Positions 45,921 through 56,965 of a DNA stretch of 64,000 nt are shown here, in pieces. Each line of letters begins with the position of its first letter. Position 1 is the stretch's first letter. Made by a program: the position numbers and the translations under genes. Below the pieces are notes generated by a model. That model made no database searches. It had not been told where the DNA came from and saw nothing but the letters and a program-made list of their open reading frames with translations. This DNA is from Mauremys mutica (lineage: Eukaryota; Chordata; Testudines; Geoemydidae). The stretch is taken from positions 22,229,105-22,293,104 of the forward strand of contig NC_059081.1 of the NCBI RefSeq assembly GCF_020497125.1, written 5' to 3'.

Positions 45921-47072
45921 TCATCTCCCCCAAATTCCTAGTTTTAAAGCTCTCTTAATCAGTTGTGCCAGCTTCCATCCTAGAAGTCTATTTCCCTCCT
46001 TACTCAGGTGAAGTCCATCCTGAGAGAACAGTCCTCTGTCCATGAATGCTTCCCAGTGGCCATACATCCCAAAGCCCTCCTTTATAGCACCACTGTCTGA
46101 GCCGTGTGTTGTTCGCCATAATATTGTCACACCTTCTCTAGGAACAAGCAGATTCCCACTGAAGATCACCTGAGCCTTCATTTCCTTAAGCGTCTTCCCC
46201 AGTCTGGCATAGTCTCCTTTGATATGTTTCAGCGAGAATCTAGCTATATCATTGGTTCCCACATGAAGGACAATCAGCAGATTCTTGCCCGCTCCCATTA
46301 GGATCCTTTTCAGCCTCAGGTTCACATCCTGTATCTTAGCACCCAGCAGACAGCACACCCTTCTGTTCTCCGGATCAGCTCTAGTTACAGGCCTGTCTAT
46401 TCTTCTCAGTAAGGAGACCCCAGTCATGTAGACCTGTCTTTTCCTGGTGACAGTGTGATTCTCCAGTCTATCCCCTGTTCACTCTGGCTGCAAGTCCTCT
46501 TGATTTCTATTGTCCTTTGCAATCCTCTGCAATCCATCCTGTATCCTCTTGGGGCTCATATTTGGTGTTGTCTCCATTGACTCTTCACCTCTTCCTATAG
46601 GACTAGCTGCTCTTCTCTTCTTCCTTACCCGCTCACCTACAGTGACCACCTGCTGTGCCCCTTCTTCATTTTCCAACTCTGCGAACCTGTTCCTGAGCTC
46701 TATTTCTCCTTCACTGGCCCGTCTTTTCCTCTGCCTGGTTCTCTTAGTCACATGCTTCCACCGTCCACTTTTCTCACCCAGCAGTCTCCCCTCAGAGTTC
46801 TTTGGTCCTGCTTCCATCTGCAAGTCTGAGCTTTTCCCTTCAGCCTCCTCATGTCTTTGCTCCATCATCCACTCAAACCCCCTTCTGAACTCGACCAGAG
46901 TTTCCACCTGCATCTCCAGTCCTCGGATCTTTTCTTCCATCAGCTCGATCAGGCGGCGCTTCATGCAGACGAAACTCTTTTCAGATACCCGCTCCAGGAT
47001 CATGTACATGCCGCAGCTTCCACGTCCAGTCATCCTCATTGTGTCTTTCACTGCTGCCTCTGTATTGGTCAT
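45921..47072 (-). pseudogene. CR1 ORF1: coiled-coil/basic region and SGNH esterase domain
   Basis: The first part (47072-46479, 197 aa) has a predicted coiled coil (about residues 35-75, KRRLIELMEEKIRGLEMQVE) and a basic patch, KRTRQRKRRA, fitting RNA binding and self-association. A single in-frame TGA ends it at 46479-46481. The same frame stays open downstream and resumes at 46427-45921 with an SGNH/GDSL-type domain: SLLRRI near the nucleophile block, VLHVGTNDIA (the GTND block) and DGLHLSKEGNRLL with the catalytic-type Asp and His. The nucleophile motif reads GVSLLR where GDSLLR is usual. CR1 ORF1 esterases are thought to assist the element's ribonucleoprotein. Confidence 0.85.
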
Positions 47073-47486
47073 AGCCTTCCCACCTAAAACCTGTTAGTCC
47101 AGGAAACACAAACCAAAGCAAACCACCACCACCTACAGCAAAACAAACCCCCAATACACCCCAGAACACCACCCCCTTCCTTCACTAGCCTGTCTATTCC
47201 TCTGCCTAGGTCTCTTAGTCTTCCCCGCAGACTCCTCCTGTAAACTCCCACTGAAACTCCGCTCTTTACAGCTCTGTTTGCTGGCTCCTGTGCTGCTGCA
47301 GTTATCTATACCACTGCCTGCCTGGCTGGCTACCTTTATAGGACCCCTAAGCAGAGAAGCCCTGCCCCCTAATTAAGGCTCAGCTTCTCTCCCAGCACAC
47401 TGCCCCTACCAACCTCCACACACATAACTACAAAATACAAAAACCTCCTCCAACAGAACTCCCACTGAAACTCCCCTCTTTACAGC
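47073..47486 (-). promoter_or_regulatory. CR1 5' leader with duplicated block
   Basis: The block aactcccactgaaactcc followed by (g/c)ctctttacagc occurs at 47243-47272 and again at 47457-47486, 214-215 bp apart. On the element's own strand the outer copy marks the 5' terminus. Some LINEs carry tandem promoter monomers of this kind. Promoter function is an inference from position. Confidence 0.55.
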
Positions 47487-48526
47487 ACACTTCTGTGCAC
47501 ATTTTGGAATGAATAATGCTTTCTGCTAAAATTTACAACACTTTTAGGATTTGCAGTATTTTTGTCTGTGGTGTGCCCAAATTCTTGGGGATGACAATAT
47601 GACCCCATAAATCACACAGAATGAAACTTAAAATTTTTATTTGAAAATATATATTTTTTTCTGTGTGACTAGTTCTGTTAATTAGGTAATGATAGTGCCA
47701 TGCTTTTGAACAGCATCCATCAGAGTGATGAATATTATAATCTACTGTGTGGTTTGTAATTACCATTTTTTTGGGTGTAGTTTTCTCCAGTGTGCTGCTA
47801 GCAACCTTGAAAGAATGTGTTTGTCTCTTCTATACCTCTCCACAGAAGTTGTTGCTGTTTGTGTTTGACAAATTAAGAACTTATATATGTCGTTACACTT
47901 TCTTGTAACTTTCTTAAAATACTACTACTGTGTATCTTGATCTGCTGGAAACCTCTCTTGTTTGATTTTTTTTATTATTATTATTATTTATTATTATGGA
48001 CAGGGAGAAAATGTATTGATCTTTAAATCTAGGTTCTGTGCACAGCTCAGTATACCTCACACTGATGATATGACATCTTTGCTATTCCTGTCCTGGGCCT
48101 ATCTTAAATATCGATCTCCAAATGGTGCCCAATCATACAGACCCTGATGCAGTGAAATACTTAAGCACATGTGAACTTCAAGCATGTGAATAATGCCATT
48201 GATTTCAATTGGACTTCTTCATTTTGTTAAAGTTGATGGATAGGAGCAATGCTGGGCTTTAAATGTGAATTAAGGGAATTGGCCTATCAAACCCATTGGG
48301 AAAAACTCAGACATGGTGTGAACAGGTGCAACTCCATTAATATCAACAAAAGTGCACTTGTTGACACAGAGTGTGAATGTAGACCATTTTCATTTCTGAA
48401 AAAGGGTTGGAACCCAGGTCTTCAAATATGAAGTGTTATTGGCTTAATCCATGGTATTATCTTCCTCAGCCAAGATAGCTCATGCTTACTTGATCCATTA
48501 AATTTATTTCATTTTATTTTTTTAAG
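47487..48526. other. ARHGAP15: Intron of ARHGAP15 before the third visible exon
   Basis: A TTA-rich simple repeat lies at about 47968-47996. At 48138-48230 accctgatgcagtgaaatac ttaagcacatg...cattgatttcaattggact is a palindromic MITE unit. No other feature. Confidence 0.5.
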
Positions 48527-48614
48527 GAAAAACTGGTCTACTTCTTGGATCGTTCTTGCTGGTGGGAAAATAGAATTCTACAAAGAATCCAAACAGCCAG
48601 CATTGGCCAATGTG
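48527..48614 (+). CDS. ARHGAP15: ARHGAP15 internal exon, PH domain core
   Basis: An 88-nt exon after a T-rich acceptor ending ttttaag. Its first base completes an Arg codon split with the previous exon. It then encodes KNWSTSWIVLAGGKIEFYKE and SKQPALANV. WSTSWIVL...IEFYKESKQ is a strongly conserved part of the ARHGAP15 PH domain (strands 2-4). The donor is gtg|gtaggc; a cut one or two bases earlier would break the phase, because the next exon begins at a codon boundary. Compared with the human protein as I recall it, AGGK replaces a Ser/Arg-rich turn, a loop position that tolerates change. Confidence 0.93.
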
Positions 48615-48885
48615 GTAGGCAGTTATCTATCTTATTGTGCTCATCTTTTCAGAAGGAATGTTACTAAATAGAAAGTTTGGCATCATCAAAATAAATAAAT
48701 AAATACAATCAAACTAAGTAGCCAACCATAAGACATTGAGAACAGCTGTATGAAAATGATTCAAACTTTTAATCAGGTGGAGGGTGGGGGGAGGAATACA
48801 ACTTAATGTGTCTTTTAATAAATGGTGCATTTTGAGAATAATTGCAAAGTGAGACGAATGGCGAACGACTACCCGGTAATGTGAA
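48615..48885. other. ARHGAP15: Intron; nothing recognised
   Basis: AT-rich with a short (AAAT)n run near 48690. Confidence 0.4.
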
Positions 48886-49198
48886 GGTAACACTTTAAAT
48901 GAAGGTGCCATTTACAAATGCTTTATTCTTATTTATGAAATGATCACTAAATGCAGCTACTTCCTCAAATAATGTATTATAAAGCATGTTATAAAATGCA
49001 TTAGTAATAAATGCTTAACAGATGATGCGATGAGAATCTGTTGCAAAGGATATTATAAGACGTAAATTGTATTAAACCAAGTGTGTGCATCTTTAATACA
49101 TGAATTTCAGTTGTTATCCAGCATGCTATAAAGTGGCTTATGCATTAATAAATAATAATTAACTATTTATAAATGGCACCTTAATAAAGGGTGTTACC
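48886..49198. mobile_element. MITE with about 38-bp inverted repeats (ggtaacac ends)
   Basis: The left end ggtaacactttaaatgaagg tgccatttacaaatg is mirrored at the right by ctatttataaatggcacctt aataaagggtgttacc. The interior is AT-rich and non-coding, with further taataaat/atttatta pairs. Superfamily uncertain; no clear duplication. Confidence 0.75.
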
Positions 49199-50330
49199 AA
49201 AGGGAAAAACACTGTAAGTTAGCAAAGTGATTTTTCATCTTAATATAGATGTGATACCTACCATATCCAGCTAACCTTCCAGAACATTTCTTATGACTCC
49301 TTCTAATACAGTTAATGCAATTTCTGAAGCTGTAGTTACTACAAAGTGAAATTTGCAGTACCTTTTTATTGTGCCCCAAGGAGAGGCCACTGATCTTGGT
49401 TTTCAGAGATGTGACAGTTACATTGCACAAGCAATAGTGGCATGTGTCCCTTCAGTGCTAGTTAGTGTGGAGTCTGAGCCTACAAACCTTCATATGGGCT
49501 CCAGAAAGAGAAATCAGTAAGTGTATGACACTGTGGACATAACAGCAATGGTTTGACAGAGTCCTATTGTGAAAGGTTCCCAAGGCTTGATCAAACCTGC
49601 CATACCTTATTGAAGTGATGGGTGGCCAAGAAGGTGCATTCTTTGGCAGGAGTCACAAACAATAAACGAATTTAAATGTGGCAGGTGATGAAAAGTTTTT
49701 TAGTTCTATGTTCTTAAACCACCAATATTGTTTGCCATAACCTCTTCTCTAAATGGGTACTCTTCCCTGGCCCTGCTTGCCCCTATGTGCAAAAGGTTGT
49801 TTTAAAAATAAAATAGTAAAAAAGGCTATTTTTGATCATTTCAATATCTTTTTATACTGAAATGGCTGGATGATGTCATGTTTCAGAAGCTATGCAGACA
49901 AACATTATGTATACATTAAAATTGATCTGGAATTCTGTGTATAGGATCATGTTGAGTTATAGGCTAGAAAATTATATTGGCTTAATTAAAGTGATCTGTT
50001 TTAAAAATGTATTCTGTTAGCATGTGCTTTTGGGACTGGTATCTCAGACCTGCACCTGTTGGATAACTGTCCACATCAATCCCACAGCTAGCACCAACTG
50101 ATACCCTTCACAGGAATCTCAACAGAGTGGTCAAAGACTAAATGGGCAATTGTCTCACACCTGCAGATCGTCCCTCCATGTCACAGTTGCAACTCCCTGT
50201 GCTGGAACAGATAGTCGCTGTCAGCTTGATACCTTTTACAAGCAATACATTCTCCTAAAATAACTTAATATAAAATAAATAATAGAGCACCTAAGGCAAA
50301 TCCAGGTTTAAAAATCAAAAGCCACCAGTT
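49199..50330. other. ARHGAP15: No gene seen
   Basis: AT-rich intron. Composition changes near 50040 to the C-richer sequence that leads into the DIRS-like region. Confidence 0.4.
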
Positions 50331-50819
50331 CTCATGAAAAGCCCCGTTGGGAACCTCAGCTTCTGATGGTGCCACCACAAACTTACATGGACCTGCTAAC
50401 CCAGAGCCTCCTTATATTGGCTCTGTTGATATGAGCAGACAGAACCCTGAGCACTCCAGAGCGAATAAAGAGATACATCTTTGTTCCACCAGAAAACATC
50501 TTTTCTTCCCCCAGGTCTGTAATCTCCTCAGTTGACAGGACCATCCCTTGCGAGGGTGATGTATCCCCTTTTGGGGTCAAAAGGCTACAGGATAAGTCTC
50601 TTCCATCCTGTCTACTAGCTGCAACTTTTTTCTCAAGGAGCTATTGGCACCGCCGATTGAACCAGATCTGGTCTATATTGTCATCAGGAGTCTCAGAGCT
50701 ACTGGAGGAACGGTCATTACCTCCTCCAAGGAGATCCATCCAGACAGGACATTGAGAACCTTCTGAAACCAACCTGCACCCAGAATGTCCCCTTGGGACT
50801 GACTGTACCCATGCCTTGG

Positions 50820-52574
50820 TGACCTCCGCAACCCAACTTCAAACACTCCTACTGGCCCTAATGGGGCCCATGGGACCCATACATATGATTCCCAGGGTCA
50901 GTGCTATCTAACATGGAATGCTATCTAACATTCCACCCCTCCCCTCTAAGACAGCAACCAGAGCTTCCTCCTGACCCTATAGAGTAGGAAAACTATGAGC
51001 TGGATCTGGCGGTTCCACCGGCACTGGCAACACTATCTTCCTCATCTCCGAATGAGGCAGTCACTCCAGCTGTGCTGTCCCCTCTGGATGACTGTAGTGA
51101 GGCCGAATGGCCTCCCTCTGAGCGAGAGAGCGAGGGTTCACTACACTCCCCTTGGTGGGCGGAGACTAGTCTGCTCCGCCCCCCCTCACCGGAAGTGCCA
51201 GGGCAGGGCCAGAAGTATAAGAGGAAGGCCCTGCAGCCTGGTTGGAGTGGAATCCCCAGAGGAGAAGGATGTTCCTGCTGTACTGCCATGCCCAGGAGGG
51301 GAACCTACCCCCGGATGTCCAATAGCCGCAGAAGTGGGAGACCCCGACAAGGAGTGGCCTGGACTACCAGCCGCGGTGTACCCCAAGAAGCCCTTGAAGC
51401 AAGAAGTGCCAAACCCCAGGGAAGCAGGAAGTGGCCCAGGAGCAGCCCTGGAGCAGTCGGCTGTGGAGCCAGGTGTGTCTCAGTCGGTGTGTTGCAGCTG
51501 GATCCCCGCCGACGCAGGGGCAGCCAATCCTGCCTCTGCTATGGCCCTTGGCTGGGACGCGGTGGAGTAGAGTGGGCCCATGTCCCCCTGCCACCTTACC
51601 CCAGGGTGGCCAGCTCCCTACACTGTGCAGGGGAGCTCCCACCCTGAAGAAGGAGCCTCCCTTACCAGCTCACTTATAGACTGTTGCTTTGCTGGCTGCC
51701 TGAGCCCCACCCTGGCTAAAGTGAGCCTTGAGATTGTTTGTTTGCTGGCAGCCTGAACCTCTTCAAGCAGAGGCCTGCACCAGCTCCATAGACTGTGATT
51801 GTCTTACTGGCAGCTGGAGCCCTGCCCCAGCTGAAACCAGCCTCCTGTAGCCAGTATTTAATTGCTGGCAGCTTGAGCCTCTCCAAGCCTAGGCTAAAGC
51901 CTGGCCATGACTGTCTGGTGACCAGCCCTATTGTGGGGCTGGGAACTAGAGGACCTGGGGGGGCCTTGCTCCACCTTGGGTGGAGACAAGGGCCCTAGAC
52001 TGTTCTGCAGCTTCATGCCTGGGCCAGACAAGCCCGAAGGCAACCTGAACGAGTGGGGTCCCTTCAAGTGGGAGAGCGAGGGTCCACTGCAATGACCACA
52101 GCAATTTCAATGCCACACAGGGTATTGAAAGAGCTCCACATCTCCCTAGAGGAGGCCCAGGATACACAACACAAGCTTTTAGACATCCTGCAACCCATAG
52201 GGTCCAGCCAGATAATACTCCTGGTGAAGGAAGCCATAGTAGAAACAGCAAGAGCATTATGGCATACACCAGCAACATGTGCCTTTACCCCCAAGAGGGA
52301 TGAGAAATGTTACTTTGTCCTGGCTAAGGGAATGGAGTTTCTTTCTGTTCACCATTCTGCGCCAAACTCCCTAGTTGTTCAGGCTGCTGTTGTCTATGTC
52401 TGATTTTCTGAATTATTCAAAGTTCCTAAATTTTAAAGACCAAATTAGCTCAGCAAGACAGAGGTCAATTTCTGACACTTAGCGATGAAGGCAAGCTCTT
52501 GGCCAGACCTGCATTACAATCTGCAGTTGATGCGACAGATGCTACTTTGAGGGCAGTGGCAACTGCCATTGTGA
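50820..52574 (+). pseudogene. DIRS gag-like remnant, split
   Basis: The first piece reads LLALMGPMGPIHMIPRVSAI (about 50850-50910) and, from 51000, LDLAVPPALATLSSSSPNEA followed by VTPAVLSPLDD. The second piece, in the frame 52053-52403, reads RVLKELHISLEEAQDTQHKL LDIL, then ETARALWHTPAT, CYFVLAKGMEFLSVHHSAPN and SLVVQ. After a frame change come FLTLSDEGKLLARPALQSAV and DATDATLRAVATAIVM. These match the gag-type protein of reptile DIRS elements as I recall it (LWQTP, HPAPNSLVV, EGKL.AR..LQAALDAAD). The frames are broken, and about 1 kb of foreign sequence lies between the pieces. Confidence 0.7.
51090..52095. mobile_element. LTR-like insertion inside the DIRS gag remnant
   Basis: GC-rich DNA between the two gag pieces, with agaagtataagaggaaggcc (TATA-like) near 51210 and three similar blocks ttgctggc(t/a)gcctgagcc in tandem at about 51690, 51740 and 51860. 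The near-identical 17-mers starting gagagcgaggg at 51126-51142 and 52072-52088 sit near its ends. Two 191-aa frames in different phases across 50995-51647 have no domain and are composition artefacts. Confidence 0.5.
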
Positions 52575-53396
52575 TGCACCCTTACTCAGTTCCAAGACTC
52601 AGGGCAACCCTTACCCAGCTCCTCGGGCTCAGGGTGTAATCTTCTGTTGGTTTGCGGGGCCTTTTACCAGTGAAAGAGCCTTACACGGTAATATCCTTAA
52701 CATCTATTTATTAATAAGTACCAAACCAGAATACACACACTAAGCATACAATGCTCACCTCTCCCAATAAAGCAGATAAACTGTTCTTGACTGGCCATCA
52801 AGATTAGATCATCTGGGGCTCCAGCTTCTGCACAGTGTGGTCGGCACGATGTTGAGGTCTAGCAGCTCTGATCTTGGTCGGTATCTTGAAGTTAGATTCC
52901 AAAGGACTTCCTTTTGAACCCCGGATTATATAGTTAAATTTGAGTCTTGCTTAGCTGTACCGTAACCAATCATTTTAAAATAACATACTACAAAACAGTA
53001 TTTTTCACCAATTCTAGACCATTATGAACAATTCTTTAACCAATCTCCCCACCACCACCTTAGTTGATTTAAATCTTGCAAAATTAGTTATGCTCAGACA
53101 GAAACCATCCAGTTAAACAATAGAGAAGTAGAGACCGTAAAGGCAAAACAGTAAAGAAGTATAGATTTCACAATCACAACTGTTGATAAGTGATTCCTTG
53201 CCGATAGAATGCCATCAAAGAAAGTTTTCTTTAAAGGTCTTCAGATCTGTTTCTTTAGCTGGTAATGGTGGGTCCTATTAGGACGGAAGTGCCTTCTAAA
53301 CAGCCCTATATTACATTGTTTTGATGCAGAAAAAGGCCTCAGCCCGCACAACAGGACACTTGGGAATTGTCAGCCACTGTTGGTGTCACCTTCATC
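52575..53396. mobile_element. LTR-like insertion of unknown class
   Basis: The DIRS reading stops at 52574. This AT-richer block contains atttattaataagtaccaaa ccagaatacac, similar in character to the tttattatataatt segment of the solo LTR at 21257. No genes. Boundaries on the right are hidden by the element at 53397. Confidence 0.4.
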
Positions 53397-53933
53397 TAGG
53401 GTGACCAGACATCCCAATTTTTATCGGGACTGTCCCGATATTTACTTGTTTGTCCTGCATCACTCCTGACCGATGTTCAGTCGGGACACGAAGTGTCTTG
53501 ATATTTTGCACTCTGACGCACAGACGGAGGGGACTCGTGCCCCCAACTCAGCCCCGCACCTGCCCCAACTCCGCCCCCTCCCTGCCCCATTAGATCCCTT
53601 CCCAAATCCCTGCTCTGGCCCCGCCTCTTCCCCAACTATGCCGCATTCCTCCTCCTCCCCCCTTCATCCCAGGCTTGCACGAATCAGCTGTATGGCGGTG
53701 CAAGCACTGGGAGGGAGGGGGGAGAAGCAGGATGCGGCATCCCGCTCAGGGGAGGAGGAGGTGAGCTGGTGCGGTGAGGGGCGGGGCAGGGAGCTGCCAG
53801 TGGGTGCTCAGCCCCCACCAATTTTTCCTATGCTCCGGCAGCTCGGTTTGTTTTGTTTTTTCGCTCTGCAGGTGACCCCCTCCCACATCCCCGTCCCGTG
53901 TCCTGATACTTCATGTCTCTCATCTGGTCACCC
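53397..53933. mobile_element. GC-rich non-autonomous DNA element with ggtgaccaga inverted ends
   Basis: The left end tagggtgaccagacatccc is mirrored by tcatctggtcaccc at the right. Internal near-repeats of cgggact-gtcccgata form a hairpin close to the left end. The 163-aa frame (53473-53964) is Pro/Ser-rich composition only. The target duplication is not resolved, so the superfamily (hAT or mariner) is open. Confidence 0.7.
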
Positions 53934-54056
53934 AATCCTCACATACATGTTGGTGGCCCTCTAGCACTCCTTACCCACAACTGGAGTGCAATAAAGCCTA
54001 TTTTTGCTCTGCACCAATTCAATGTTTTTATTCTCAAACTAAACTTATGTAATGTT

Positions 54057-54650
54057 AAATTGGCCTCAATAATACCATCCCTGGAAAAGAACACGTGGTT
54101 CACAGCTCTCGATATCAAAGATGTATACTTTCACATGGACAATCACTTTGTCCACAGAAAATTCCCTTAGTATTATGGGGGTCCTGACCACTATCAATAC
54201 AGATGCTTCCATTTGTCTAGCAACTGCACCCACAATCTTCACCCAAGTGTCTCTAGTAGTAGCAGCACAGTTCAGATAAAGTGGCTTCACAGTCTTTCCA
54301 TACTTAGACAACTGACTTCTCATTATCAGGACACATCTAGAAGCCCTTGCATCAGCTTAATCACTGCTTCAGCTTCTTCATCCCTAGGAGTCTGTGTGAA
54401 TTTGGAAAAGTCTGTTCTGACTGTGATGCAAACTATAGAATTCATAGGAGGGACCTTAGACTCAGTCAGGTTGAGGGCTTATCTCCTCATAGACAGATTT
54501 CACAACTTGATAGACCAAGTTATGTACAACCCTCAAACATCTTTCCAGTCTTGCCTTTCTCTTGGAGCACATCATGCCATGTACTTACCTCATTCCATTC
54601 ATCAGACTCCACCGCCAAACCTCCAGTGAATGGCATCCCATCTGCCAATT
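54057..54650 (+). pseudogene. DIRS-like reverse transcriptase remnant
   Basis: LASIIPSLEKNTWFTALDIK DVYFHM (from 54063) is RT motif A of DIRS elements (usually WF.ALDL.DAYFHI), with both the catalytic Asp and the paired aromatic residues. After several stops, VCVNLEKSVLTVMQTIEFIG GTLDSVRLRAYLL (about 54390-54490) corresponds to LCLNLEKS.L.P.Q.IEFIGA.LDSVRARAYLP, downstream of motif C. The YLDD motif region is too degenerate to read. Inactive. Confidence 0.82.
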
Positions 54651-54850
54651 AGTATCTTGTCCTTTCTGAATCTCTTGATTCAGCAGTACGGTAGAGTCAA
54701 GAACCCCAGCCATGAAGCACTTGATCTCGTTGCTTGGTATTTGGATTGGCATCAAACCTAGAATGTTCCTGATCTAAAGCTCTGCAAACCATTCTTATTA
54801 ATAGCAGAAAGGATTCCACCAGAAAACTTACCTAGCCAAGTTGAAACATT

Positions 54851-56839
54851 TCTCTCTTGAAACCATTTGCAGTAACTTTCGAGGTCCTGGCCCAACCCTC
54901 TCCTTTCTCTTTGCTGGCCTCCTCATTTTGTCACATCTCACGTCATGACACATAGACTGCACATTTCAGCGTGTGTTCCCTCTGATCTGACCATAGCCCC
55001 ATACAACTCCCCTCACTCACATTACTCTTCCTCGCCCAGAAATGGTCTTTTAGGTGGTGGATCTATGGCAGCAGTACCTACCTGAAACAAAATTACAGGC
55101 ATGAATTAATGTTGCTGTATGTTTGTGTATTTTGGGGACAAAACAAAAATGAGCTAGACTTTGGCTTTTGGGCTATTAGTCTGAAAGTTCAGAAATAAAT
55201 CAAAAATTGGGACTGCAGATTTGAACGTTTTAATTTTTTTTGCTATACTGTCAAATATTTTACATAAAACACGGAGAAACAGTCGATGACTATCACTGCT
55301 AATTATGTCATAATCCAACATGTCAAACCCAAACCTAACGCATCAGAGAAATTTCTGCTCAAACTAGCTAAATCCAGGCAAGTTGATTCTATCTGATGCA
55401 TCTAATGCAATGTTTTTGTTTTTTTAAACCCAGTCACCCTGTTATAATTTTGATAGCTGAAAAGGAATAATATAATAAACTTCATTAAGAATCATTTGTT
55501 TACTGATTTTTTTTTCAAATATTGTTTATTTCGGCAAAGGAGGAACTCAACCATTAATTAAATAATGCAATAAAGTCAATGTTCATTCATTGTAGTATGA
55601 ATTTAATAACATAGCAATTTTATTTATAACAGGAAAATGATGTGATTTAACAAAAAGATAAATACTGCTTTGGATTATAAGGTTATTAATTCATTAATTC
55701 TTAAGTACTGTATATAAAGTGAAAATTTAAAATAACGATGAATCATTATAAAAAGAACAATACTTCACTGTAAAGTCACTCAGGCAACATGAGGGCGGAA
55801 ATGAAAACATACACATAATCCCTCTCTTATTGCTGAAGAAGTAATGTTTATTGGCGATTTAAATATATATTTACCGTAGTTTTTAATAATAATCTAATAC
55901 ATAAAATTGATTATACCTATAGCCACACAGTTTACTGTGTTATTCCTTGCTTTTGTATCCCTATTGTAGACATAGGGCCTGATTCCAGATAAGCTAGTAA
56001 TAAAATTATTGTTGACTTCAATGAGAGAAGGATTGGGCCCATAATTCTTTTCAGGTTAGCACTGCCATGTGGCCTCATCAGTAGTATTAATTAGAAAAAA
56101 TGTTAGTGTAAAGCATAGGAGAGCTTGAGAGATGTTTGCTTAAAAAACTGTTCAAATATTAATAAAAATACAAAGGAAATGCAATGGTTTGATGAATATG
56201 CAGTTTTTGCTCCCGGTTTGATCATTCCTACTCAAAAATCTGTATTTCATACCACTTTATAGAAGTCACAAAACCTGTTGAACTCCTATTATTTTGTATT
56301 TTAAATTTATAACCTGGTCAAAAAGGATCATAGTTCCATTCCTAGCTTCTGCTTGTATCAGGCTGTCAAGAATTCCCTACGTAAAATTCTGTTTTCAAAG
56401 TTTTGTAATTTTGACCAAGAGAAGGATGAGTGCAGTTTTTTCTGAAGAGTTTATTGAACAGAGGATATTTAACACATATGCAAACTGCCTTGTAAATGCC
56501 TCCTAAATCCATATTCATGCAGAGGAAGATTTCATTGTAACAGACACTTATATCAATTTACAGTGTAACCCCCACCAACGACATTGATATAACATAAATG
56601 GTCTGACTGAAAAGCACAAAACAAGGACATTAAGTATTAGATCTCTCATGATAGCCTTAACTTACTCAGTTACAGGATGTGTTAGTTATGCCTACATGCT
56701 TATGAACCAGACTGTGGATCATACAGCACGTAGGACAACACAAGGCCATGTTGTACTTTCAGATATGTTCACGGACTTCCTGTAGATTTAAATAGGGGCC
56801 ACGTGTCCACTGGAGATCCATTTTGGTAATAATGATACC
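54851..56839. other. ARHGAP15: No gene seen; one palindromic MITE unit
   Basis: Strongly AT-rich. At 55976-56042 gggcctgattccagataagc ... gttgacttcaatgagagaag gattgggccc is a small palindromic unit. Nothing else recognised. Confidence 0.45.
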
Positions 56840-56965
56840 TAGCTCTAACACAGTGAATTTCATCCAGAGATCTCAAAGCACTTTTCAGAGGAGGTCAGTA
56901 TCATTGTTTCCATTTTACAGATGGGAAAACTGAGGCACTGTGGGATGGGGAAACTGATGGGATGG
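56840..56965 (-). mobile_element. MIR-type SINE fragment
   Basis: cagagatctcaaagcacttt ... attgtttccattttacagat gggaaaactgaggcactgtg is the reverse orientation of the MIR body and tail. Confidence 0.8.

Larger units (their letters stand above)
43307..47486 (-). mobile_element. CR1 LINE, nearly end to end (4.2 kb), internally deleted
   Basis: The 3' end at 43314-43330 shows the short tandem attcatag-type terminus of CR1 elements instead of a poly-A tail. Reading leftwards from 47486 come a C-rich 5' leader with a duplicated 30-bp block, ORF1 (47072-45921), ORF2 endonuclease (45745-45289), a deleted junction, reverse transcriptase (about 45210-44409), the C-terminal part (44341-43883) and the 3' untranslated tail. 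It lies antisense in the ARHGAP15 intron between exons 37671 and 48527. Stops, frameshifts and a changed RT catalytic residue make it inactive. Confidence 0.93.
50820..54850 (+). mobile_element. DIRS-like retroelement remnants with nested insertions
   Basis: Gag-like pieces (50820-51088 and about 52095-52574) and a reverse-transcriptase piece (54057-54650) share order and orientation with DIRS elements, the tyrosine-recombinase retrotransposons of reptiles. They are separated by insertions at about 51090-52095, 52575-53396 and 53397-53933. No tyrosine recombinase or terminal repeats were recognised, and the outer boundaries are uncertain. The C-rich sequence from about 50340 may also belong to it. 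Confidence 0.68.

Noticed and set aside
46510..47097. 195-aa plus-strand frame
   Set aside because: Antisense shadow of the CR1 ORF1.
50995..51647. Two overlapping 191-aa plus-strand frames
   Set aside because: They lie mainly in a GC-rich LTR-like insert, are in different phases, contain no domain, and only their first residues belong to the DIRS gag remnant.
53473..53964. 163-aa Pro/Ser-rich plus-strand frame
   Set aside because: Contained in a GC-rich non-autonomous DNA element; no domain.
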